From: Consotaella salsifontis
GTDB lineage: Bacteria > Pseudomonadota > Alphaproteobacteria > Rhizobiales > Rhizobiaceae
Reading direction: 5' to 3'
Assembly (NCBI RefSeq): GCF_900167365.1
Contig: NZ_FUXL01000007.1
Coordinates: 186,001 to 250,000, forward strand
DNA length: 64,000 nt
Made by a program: the position numbers and the translations under genes. Below the pieces are notes generated by a model that worked only from the letters and a program-made list of their open reading frames with translations, made no database searches and was not told the origin of the DNA. This document shows positions 58,184 to 64,000 of this stretch, piece after piece; position 1 is the first letter of the stretch, and each line of letters begins with the position of its first letter.

Positions 58184-58741
58184 TTGACGATCGCCGTCAA
58201 CCCCGGGCTCTCGCCCGCATTGGTGCTGAATGCCGATTACCGGCCTCTGAGCTATTATCCCTTATCGCTCTGGGGGTGGCAGGACGCGGTGAGAGCCGTG
58301 TTTCTCGACCGGGTGACGATCCTGGCGGAATACGACAAGACGATCCGAAGTCCGAACTACTCGATGAAACTGCCCTCGGTCGTCTGCCTCAAATCCTACG
58401 TCAAACCCGCCCGATACCCCGCCTTCACCCGGTTCAACGTCTTCCTGCGTGACCGCTTCGAGTGCCAGTACTGCGGCTCGAGACACGAACTGACGTTCGA
58501 CCATGTCATCCCCCGCTCCAAGGGCGGCCTCTCCACCTGGGATAACGTCGTCGCCGCCTGCTCCCCCTGCAATCTCAAGAAGGGCAACCTGCTTCCCCAG
58601 GCCGCCGGCATGATCCCGAGGCAAAAGCCCTTCCAGCCGACCGTTCACGACCTTCACAACAACGGCCGCCTCTTCCCGCCGAATCACCTGCACGAAAGCT
58701 GGCTCGACTATCTCTACTGGGACACCGAGCTCGACCCCTAA
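58184..58741 (+). CDS. HNH endonuclease
   Basis: A 185-aa protein with a zinc-containing HNH domain: CQYCGS, the core LTFDHVIPRSKGG, then NVVAACSPCNLKKGN (second Cys pair). It opens LVLNADYRPLSYYPLSLWGWQDAV, a family signature shared widely by alphaproteobacteria outside restriction loci, suggesting a chromosomal housekeeping role. The start is TTG at 58184, with AAGGAG 10 bases before. The 237 bases before it show no gene. Confidence 0.9.
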   Translation: MTIAVNPGLSPALVLNADYRPLSYYPLSLWGWQDAVRAVFLDRVTILAEYDKTIRSPNYSMKLPSVVCLKSYVKPARYPAFTRFNVFLRDRFECQYCGSRHELTFDHVIPRSKGGLSTWDNVVAACSPCNLKKGNLLPQAAGMIPRQKPFQPTVHDLHNNGRLFPPNHLHESWLDYLYWDTELDP

Positions 58742-58756
58742 AGGAACAGCGCTCGA

Positions 58757-59278
58757 TCACACCCGATCGGGACGGCCGAAGGCGCCGCGAAACGCGACCA
58801 GGGCGAAGAAGGCCGAGGCAAGAACATTCCATCCGGCGAAGGACAGGCCGAGGAAGCGCCAGGACGCCTGATCGCAGGCCACCGGCTTCACCGCATCCAT
58901 GGTGGCCAGGAGATCCCCCGACATATCGGTCTCCGCCCCGGTGGTACAGGCCGTCGGGCCGGCCCAGAAATGCCACTCCACCCCGGCGTGATAGACCGCC
59001 GTGCCAAGCCCAAAAAGCATCAACAGCCCGATCAACGTTAGCAGCGCGCGCGGCAGGACGGCCGGCATGCGGCCCATCGCCGTCACCAGCGCGATCAACG
59101 CCAGCGGCACGGAGATGTAGTAGGGCCAGCGCTGGAGAAGGCAGAGCTCGCAGGGAAGATACCCCCCGACATGCTCGAAGAGCTGCGCCGCCGTGATCGT
59201 CGCCGCCGAGCCGAGAAGAAGGATCGCGGCCGCGCCTGTCTGGCGAATGCCGAGTGGACGGGAGAGGATGGAAGCCAT
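58757..59278 (-). CDS. dsbB: Disulfide bond formation protein DsbB
   Basis: A 173-aa four-helix membrane protein that reoxidises a periplasmic disulfide-bond enzyme and passes electrons to quinone. The first redox pair is Cys43-Cys46 (LPCELC); the second is in the periplasmic loop (about 109 and 133, TACTTG and VACDQ). The spacing fits DsbB. No dsbA is adjacent. Confidence 0.93.
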   Translation of the reverse strand: MASILSRPLGIRQTGAAAILLLGSAATITAAQLFEHVGGYLPCELCLLQRWPYYISVPLALIALVTAMGRMPAVLPRALLTLIGLLMLFGLGTAVYHAGVEWHFWAGPTACTTGAETDMSGDLLATMDAVKPVACDQASWRFLGLSFAGWNVLASAFFALVAFRGAFGRPDRV

Positions 59279-59297
59279 CGCGTTTTCCTGGGATACC

Positions 59298-59879
59298 TCA
59301 GAACATATACCGGACGGCGACGAAGCCGCCGATGAGAAGCACCATGAAAAGGGTGAAGAGAAGGCCGAGATTCTTCTCGATGAAGGTCTGGATCGGTGCG
59401 CCGAAACGGGAGAGCAACCAGGCGACCAGGAAGAAGCGAATGCCGCGGCCGATAATGGAAACGGCGGTGAACGTCAGAAGATCGAGCTTCACCACGCCCG
59501 AGAAGATGGTCATCACCTTGTAGGGGAAAGGCGTCAGCGCGGCGAAGAGCACGGCCCAGCCGCCCCACTCGTCATACCAACCCTTCAGTTGGTTGAAGGC
59601 TTCCGCCTTGCCGTAGAACTCGATCAGCGGCCTGCCCACGACATCGTAGAAGACAGCGCCAATAGCATAGCCGAGATAGGCGCCGAGCACGGAACCAACG
59701 GTAGCGACAAGCCCGATCCGAACCCATTTGCGCCTTTCCGAAAGCGCCATCGGAATGATCAGGGCATCCGGCGGGATCGGAAAGAAAGAGCTTTCGATGA
59801 AGGCGATCACGCCGAGAGCGGCTTCGGCATAGCGCGTTGCGGCGAGCGACATCACCCAGTCGTAAAGGCGGCGCAGCAT
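59298..59879 (-). CDS. YqaA/DedA-like membrane protein
   Basis: A 193-aa protein with an N-terminal helix and several hydrophobic segments (about 20-40, 55-80, 105-125, 140-160 and 168-190). The segment FIESSFFPIPPDALIIPMAL is the SNARE-associated/DedA signature, and LTPFPYKVMTIFSG is typical of the YqaA branch. DedA relatives are implicated in lipid flipping and proton-motive-force balance. ATG 59879 is the natural start; the extended frame has no such homology. Confidence 0.9.
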   Translation of the reverse strand: MLRRLYDWVMSLAATRYAEAALGVIAFIESSFFPIPPDALIIPMALSERRKWVRIGLVATVGSVLGAYLGYAIGAVFYDVVGRPLIEFYGKAEAFNQLKGWYDEWGGWAVLFAALTPFPYKVMTIFSGVVKLDLLTFTAVSIIGRGIRFFLVAWLLSRFGAPIQTFIEKNLGLLFTLFMVLLIGGFVAVRYMF

Positions 59880-60021
59880 TGTTCGAGAAATCCCGGTGGG
59901 CGGCCGGCATGCCACCGGTCCAAGATTGGCCCAACCTGTAGCGGGCGCGGTGGCCCGTGACAATCGGCGCATTTGCCGAACACATCGTTCGTGAGAGCCG
60001 CAGGGCACGGAAAGCCCCGGT

Positions 60022-60894
60022 TCAGAGAGTGGCGAGCCGCATGATCTCGGCCTCGGCGGCAATCGCCCTAACCGCCGCATCGAGCCCCGGACGATAGGCG
60101 AGCAGAGCGTCGAGGTCGCAATCTCGGCGGGCGGAGGTGATGGACACGGCGCCGAAAAGTTCTCCTGCCACCGAGAGGATCGGCATGGCCAGACAGACGA
60201 TGCCGGGCTCGTGCTCCTCTTCGTCGAGAGCATAGCCCCGCGCTCGGATGACCGAGAGCTCCGCCCGCAGAGCATCCTCATCGGTGATCGTGGTCGCGGT
60301 GAAGCGCGAGAAGGCCTGTTGGGCGATCGCCCGATCGAGCCGCTCGGGCGACAGGGCCGAAAGCAGCGCCTTCCCGATTCCGGTGCAATAGGCGGGCGCA
60401 ATCTTACCGGCACTCGAATACATCGAGACCACGCGGCGGCCGAGGCGCTTATCGACATAGAGCACCTGACAGGCGTCCAGCACGGCAAGATGCAGGGTTT
60501 CGCCCGTGGCAAGGCTCAACCTGTCGAGCGCGTCGCGAGCGGCCTCGACGAGGCTCGTCCGTCTCCAAGCGGCATGGGCAAGGCGCATGATACGCATGCC
60601 GATGCGATACTGCCGCGCCTCCTCGTCGTGAATGAGCGCCCCCTCCTCCACCAACACCTTGAGAAGGCGGTGCAGCGTACCCTTCGCATAGCCGGTGAGC
60701 GCGAGCAGCTCGGAAAATTTGAGGGGGCGGCCGGCCTCGGCCACCGTGTCCAGCACCGCGAAAACCTTTTGGACCGGCCCCTCCCCCGGTCGACGTGCGC
60801 CTTCCTCGTCTTCGCGCACCGAAACAGCGCCGAAAGGGCCTTCCGATGCTGCTTCCGACACGCCTTCTCCATGCGGCGAAAAGAAACGGGTCAT
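60022..60894 (-). CDS. IclR-family regulator of the galactonate genes
   Basis: A 290-aa regulator: winged helix-turn-helix (about 40-95, AVLDTVAEAGRPLKFSELLALTGYAKGTLHRLL) and an IclR effector domain (about 120-285, GIGKALLSALSPERLDR). It is divergent from dgoA-dgoD and a perfect 17-bp palindrome lies in the spacer, so it is likely to control these genes in response to galactonate or a derived sugar acid. ATG 60894 is preferred; the longer frame would run into the operator. Confidence 0.9.
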   Translation of the reverse strand: MTRFFSPHGEGVSEAASEGPFGAVSVREDEEGARRPGEGPVQKVFAVLDTVAEAGRPLKFSELLALTGYAKGTLHRLLKVLVEEGALIHDEEARQYRIGMRIMRLAHAAWRRTSLVEAARDALDRLSLATGETLHLAVLDACQVLYVDKRLGRRVVSMYSSAGKIAPAYCTGIGKALLSALSPERLDRAIAQQAFSRFTATTITDEDALRAELSVIRARGYALDEEEHEPGIVCLAMPILSVAGELFGAVSITSARRDCDLDALLAYRPGLDAAVRAIAAEAEIMRLATL

Positions 60895-60925
60895 GAAATT
60901 CCTCTTGACGCCGTCAGCATAGAAT

Positions 60926-60935
60926 GAAAATTTTC
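60926..60935. promoter_or_regulatory. Second short palindrome in the IclR-dgoA spacer
   Basis: GAAAATTTTC is a 10-bp perfect palindrome 17 bases from the larger one, in an AT-rich tract just upstream of the regulator start. It could be a weaker operator or part of the regulator's promoter. Confidence 0.35.
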
Positions 60936-60951
60936 CAACTGAAAGAACCAA

Positions 60952-60968
60952 GTTCCATTAAATGGAAC
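60952..60968. promoter_or_regulatory. Perfect 17-bp palindrome, likely IclR operator
   Basis: GTTCCATTAAATGGAAC has two perfect 8-base arms around a central A. It lies 58 bases before the regulator ATG and 196 bases before dgoA. Its length and AT-rich centre resemble known IclR-family operators. Confidence 0.75.
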
Positions 60969-61163
60969 AATTGGCGCAGAGTTCATGGCACCGGACGGCA
61001 GTTCCTCCTCCGATCATGATCAGGCGGCGAGCCTTCGCGGTGCCCGCCGCTCGCATGCTGCGTCACAACCTCATGGCGCGCCGTCCGTCCGCTTCTATCG
61101 GGTGGACCTGTCGGATATTCGGACAGAGCTTTTGGCGCGCATGGCAAGGAGGCACTGAGGACC

Positions 61164-61787
61164 ATGACCCACCACTCACGTTTCGAGACGCATTTCGCCC
61201 GACGCCCGGTGGTGGCCATTCTGCGCGGTATCGGGCCGGACGAAGCGGTGGCGGTCGGCGAGGCGCTTGTGGAAGAGGGCATTACGATCATCGAGGTGCC
61301 GCTCAATTCTCCCGAGCCGCTCGTCTCCATCGAGCGGCTCGCAACGAGCCTTGGCGACCAGGCGGTCGTCGGCGCCGGAACGGTGCTGACGACCGATCAG
61401 GTTTCCGATGTCGCGCGCGCCGGCGGCGCCATCGTCGTTTCCCCCAACACCAATCCCGCCGTGATCGCCGAGACACGCCGTGCGCGGATGGTGAGCCTGC
61501 CGGGCATCTTCACGCCGACCGATGCCTTCGCCGCGCTCGATGCCGGCGCCCACGCGTTGAAGATTTTTCCTGGCGAAGCGGCGACCCCGGAATCGGTCAA
61601 GGCGCTGAACGCGGTCCTGCCGAAGGGCACGCGCCTGCTCATCGTCGGCGGTGTCGACGCCGCCAGCCTGCCACGCTGGAAGGAAACGCCGATCGCCGGC
61701 TATGGCATCGGCTCGTCCATCTATCGACCGGGCGACGATGCCGCCGCCGTCCGCGCCAAGGCGCGCGCCTTCCTTGCCGCGCTGTGA
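61164..61787 (+). CDS. dgoA: 2-dehydro-3-deoxy-6-phosphogalactonate aldolase
   Basis: A 207-aa class I aldolase of the KDPG/KDPGal family, splitting KDPGal to pyruvate and glyceraldehyde 3-phosphate. The Schiff-base Lys is Lys133 (ALKIFPGE), the catalytic Glu is Glu44 (IIEVPLNSPEP) and Arg21 lies in ILRGI. The PLNSPEP form and the adjacent dgoD favour galactonate rather than gluconate substrate. It lies 33 bases before dgoD. Confidence 0.93.
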   Translation: MTHHSRFETHFARRPVVAILRGIGPDEAVAVGEALVEEGITIIEVPLNSPEPLVSIERLATSLGDQAVVGAGTVLTTDQVSDVARAGGAIVVSPNTNPAVIAETRRARMVSLPGIFTPTDAFAALDAGAHALKIFPGEAATPESVKALNAVLPKGTRLLIVGGVDAASLPRWKETPIAGYGIGSSIYRPGDDAAAVRAKARAFLAAL

Positions 61788-61820
61788 GGCGGCGATGATG
61801 CCCCTTCCGAGGACATTCCC

Positions 61821-62969
61821 ATGAAGATCACCGCACTCAAGACCTTTATCGTCCCGCCGCGCTGGTGCTTTCTGAAGATCGAGACCGACGAGGGCGTCTC
61901 GGGTTGGGGAGAGCCGGTTTTGGAGGGGCGCGCGGCAACCGTTGCGGCCGCCGTCGAAGAGCTTTCCGATTATCTCATCGGCAAGGACCCCTTCCTCATC
62001 GAGGACCACTGGACGGTGCTCTACCGCTCCGGTTTCTATCGTGGCGGCGGCATCCACATGAGCGCCCTGGCGGGCATCGACCAGGCGCTGTGGGACATCA
62101 AGGGCAAGGCCTTCGGCGTGCCGGTTCACCAGCTTCTCGGCGGACGTCTGCGCGAGAAGATCCGCGTCTATTCCTGGATCGGCGGCGACCGGCCGGGCGA
62201 CACGGCGAACGCTGCAAGGGAAGCGGCCTCGCGCGGCTTTTCGGCCATCAAGATGAATGCGACCGAGGAGCTTCAGATCGTCGACAGCCACGCCAAGGTG
62301 GACGAGGTCATCGCCCGGGTCCAGGCGATCCGCGACGCCCTCGGCCCGCATTTCGGCATCGGCGTCGATTTCCACGGCCGCGTCCACCGGCCGATGGCCA
62401 AGATCATCGCCAAGGAGCTCGATCCCTTCGACCTCATGTTCATTGAGGAGCCGGTCCTCAGCGAGCATTCCGAGGCGCTGAAGGAGATCGCCAACCACAC
62501 CGCGACGCCGATCGCGCTCGGCGAACGGCTCTATTCTCGCTGGGACTTCAAGCGCGTCCTCAGCGAGGGCTATGTCGACATCATCCAGCCCGACCCCTCG
62601 CACGCCGGAGGCATCACCGAATGCCGCAAGATCGCGGCCATGGCCGAGGCCTACGACGTCGCCGTCGCCTTCCACTGCCCGCTCGGACCCATCGCGCTAG
62701 CGGCGAACCTTCAGCTCGACGCCGTCTGCTACAACGCCTTCATCCAGGAGCAGAGCCTCGGCATCCACTACAACCAGACCAACGATCTGCTCGATTATCT
62801 CGTCGATCCCAACGTCTTCGACTATGGCGACGGCTTTGTGAAAATGCCCGAGGCGCCCGGTCTCGGCGTCGAGATCAACGAGGACTATGTCACTGAACAG
62901 GCCGCCATCGGCCACCGCTGGCGCAACCCCGTCTGGCGCCACGCCGACGGCACCTTCGCCGAGTGGTGA
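61821..62969 (+). CDS. dgoD: D-galactonate dehydratase
   Basis: A 382-aa enolase-superfamily dehydratase turning galactonate into 2-keto-3-deoxygalactonate. The catalytic and Mg-binding residues fall exactly at E. coli numbers: Asp183, His185, Glu209, Glu235 and His285. The length equals that of E. coli DgoD. With dgoA it makes the core of the DeLey-Doudoroff pathway; the kinase gene (dgoK) is not in the window. Confidence 0.95.
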   Translation: MKITALKTFIVPPRWCFLKIETDEGVSGWGEPVLEGRAATVAAAVEELSDYLIGKDPFLIEDHWTVLYRSGFYRGGGIHMSALAGIDQALWDIKGKAFGVPVHQLLGGRLREKIRVYSWIGGDRPGDTANAAREAASRGFSAIKMNATEELQIVDSHAKVDEVIARVQAIRDALGPHFGIGVDFHGRVHRPMAKIIAKELDPFDLMFIEEPVLSEHSEALKEIANHTATPIALGERLYSRWDFKRVLSEGYVDIIQPDPSHAGGITECRKIAAMAEAYDVAVAFHCPLGPIALAANLQLDAVCYNAFIQEQSLGIHYNQTNDLLDYLVDPNVFDYGDGFVKMPEAPGLGVEINEDYVTEQAAIGHRWRNPVWRHADGTFAEW

Positions 62970-63016
62970 GGGCAAGATAGCCGCTTCGCCGATCGGGCCA
63001 TTTTGCCGGACCGGCT

Positions 63017-63055
63017 AACCGCCCTCGCGCGCAGCTGGCATTCGCGAGGGAGGTT
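63017..63055. terminator. Hairpin downstream of dgoD
   Basis: AACC plus CCCTCGCG (63017-63029, one unpaired base) pairs with CGCGAGGG plus GGTT (63043-63055, one unpaired base), with a 13-base loop. There is no T-run. It is 48 bases past the dgoD stop and could act as a terminator or mRNA end stabiliser. Confidence 0.5.
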
Positions 63056-63242
63056 GCGGGCCTGCGCCGCAATAGTAAGCCGGCGCATCACGCGCACGGC
63101 AGCACGTGACATCTCAGCTCATGATGATCCATTGGCCGATCTGGGCCCTCCCCCAGAGCGGTCCTTCATCCATGACCCGGCGCCCCTCCTTCGCAAGCAT
63201 CATTGCGCTCCGTGCGCAAGGACTTCCGTCGTGGTGCCAGAG

Positions 63243-63287
63243 TTGACACAGTGTAAACTTGACGTAGACAGTCAAAATAACGATAAA
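63243..63287 (+). promoter_or_regulatory. Promoter-like cluster with inverted repeats upstream of the DoxX gene
   Basis: TTGACA at 63243-63248 and TTGACG at 63259-63264 are candidate -35 elements, the latter with GATAAA 17 bases on (63282-63287). ACACAGTGT (63246-63254) is a small palindrome, and TTGAC and GTCAA (63259-63263 and 63271-63275) form an inverted repeat with 7 bases between, suggesting a regulated promoter for the DoxX gene. Confidence 0.45.
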
Positions 63288-63419
63288 GAAGCGCCGAGAC
63301 AGTTTCCGTCATCGACGCGGGACGAAACGGGCAAAGAGGCATGAGCGCGCCTTCCGGAGAGGGCAGCGGCCGGCCATCCGTTTCGTCGCGCCCTTTCCTT
63401 ATGAGCAAGGACAGCACCC

Positions 63420-63995
63420 ATGTCACATGTCATGGCGACCCCTCGAGACAGGCTCATTCTCCCGTTCATGAGCGGATTCTACGACGGCTTTGCGAAGCCC
63501 ATCGGCTGGCTCGTGTTCCGCGTCATCATTGGCGGCCTGCTGGTGATCGAAGGTTGGTCGAAGATCATGGACCCTCTGGCGCAAACGGCCTTCGTGGAAT
63601 CCATCGGCTTTCATCCCGGCTGGTTTTTCTCGCCGCTCCTCGCGGGCATCCAGGTGATCGGAGGCGGACTGATGGTCATTGGGCTGTGGACGCGCCCGGC
63701 CGCGCTCGCCAGCACGCTGATGCTGTTGGTCACCATCTGGTACCACATCACCCATCCCTATGGTGACGCCTTCCTGACCCAAGAGGGCATCGAATTCCTG
63801 AAGGCCAACACGCAGTACCTGACGGCGCAGGGCCAGCGTCAGCTGCTTACGGATGGCGGAATGGCCTTCCTGCACCTGGTCCAGGACAAAGCCGTGACCA
63901 ACCAGATCTTCTGGACAGTCGGCGCGGCTCTGATCGCGGCCTTCGGCGCCGGGCGTTTGTCGGTCGACGGCGCCATGATCGGCAAAGAGTTCTAG
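63420..63995 (+). CDS. DoxX-family membrane protein
   Basis: A 191-aa protein with four hydrophobic helices (about 27-46, 66-90, 93-110 and 160-180). The segment GWLVFRVIIGGLLVIEGWSKIMDP is the DoxX signature, and VIGGGLMVIGLWTRPAALAS follows. DoxX proteins are quinone- or thiosulfate-related or redox-stress membrane proteins in other bacteria. The ATG at 63420 follows AAGGA. The stop is within the window, five bases before its end. Confidence 0.9.
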   Translation: MSHVMATPRDRLILPFMSGFYDGFAKPIGWLVFRVIIGGLLVIEGWSKIMDPLAQTAFVESIGFHPGWFFSPLLAGIQVIGGGLMVIGLWTRPAALASTLMLLVTIWYHITHPYGDAFLTQEGIEFLKANTQYLTAQGQRQLLTDGGMAFLHLVQDKAVTNQIFWTVGAALIAAFGAGRLSVDGAMIGKEF

Positions 63996-64000
63996 AGCGG

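Larger units (their letters stand above)
62970..63419. other. Intergenic region after dgoD with hairpin and promoter signals
   Basis: 450 bases with no convincing gene; short open frames on both strands lack homology and ribosome sites. A 12-bp hairpin after dgoD and a promoter-like cluster at 63243-63287 are listed separately. Confidence 0.45.

Noticed and set aside
63003-63344. A 113-codon gene before DoxX
   Set aside because: No ribosome site, no domain, and it covers the promoter-like repeats.

Overview
The window is one continuous piece of a GC-rich chromosome from an alphaproteobacterium, most probably of the order Hyphomicrobiales (Rhizobiales). The grounds are the gene neighbourhoods: fabB-fabI; rimP-nusA-ylxR-infB-rbfA-truB-rpsO-pnp; argH-lptM-lysA with a DUF4175 gene; metX-metW; chorismate mutase-hisC-tyrC; ftsE-ftsX-YdcF-plsC; and twin-TM protein-cobalamin adenosyltransferase-etfB-etfA-hbd. 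A family such as Aurantimonadaceae is only a guess. The base composition looks even, apart from a somewhat more AT-rich patch around 48.3-51.2 kb. I recognised no rRNA, tRNA, CRISPR array, insertion sequence or prophage.

Layout. 0-5.4 kb: the 3' end of fabB, then fabI, a c-di-GMP phosphodiesterase-like gene, a D-2-hydroxyacid dehydrogenase and an alpha/beta hydrolase. 5.4-16.5 kb: a long leftward translation and RNA-metabolism operon read rimP to pnp. It has 1-nt start/stop overlaps, a candidate attenuator upstream of rimP, two tandem hairpins between rpsO and pnp, and a strong terminator after pnp. 16.7-24.3 kb: a DUF3108 protein, an EamA exporter, a cupin, glyoxalase II, a methyltransferase, an aldo/keto reductase, a GST, metW and metX. 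24.5-29 kb: chorismate mutase with an extra C-terminal domain, hisC, tyrC, a DUF2125 protein and a ChaC-like enzyme. 29-34.3 kb: plsC, YdcF, ftsX, ftsE, an unknown membrane protein, hpt and a lone receiver. 34.3-43.2 kb: a DUF4175 protein, lysA, lptM-like lipoprotein, argH, tlpA and a CHASE4-GGDEF-EAL protein.

43.3-47.6 kb is the most unusual part. A secreted alkaline phosphatase with an N-terminal beta-rich domain, a calcium-loop motif and an upstream PhoB-box-like site is followed by a three-gene set: a Tat-exported CxxC protein, an ABC ATPase and a FtsX/MacB-type permease with a His/Asp/Glu-rich periplasmic loop. I read this set as a candidate metal-handling export or import system. 47.8-51.6 kb looks like accessory DNA: a GNAT enzyme, a methyltransferase with a structured leader, a divergent SDR/LysR pair and a DUF1330 protein.

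51.6-55.2 kb: hbd (with an unusual catalytic-site substitution), etfA, etfB, an adenosyltransferase and a twin-TM protein. 55.3-60 kb: an AEC transporter, gluQRS, a DNA glycosylase, an HNH nuclease, dsbB and a YqaA-like protein. 60-63 kb: an IclR regulator divergent from dgoA-dgoD (galactonate catabolism), with a perfect 17-bp palindrome between them. The window closes with a DoxX-family gene behind a long promoter region.
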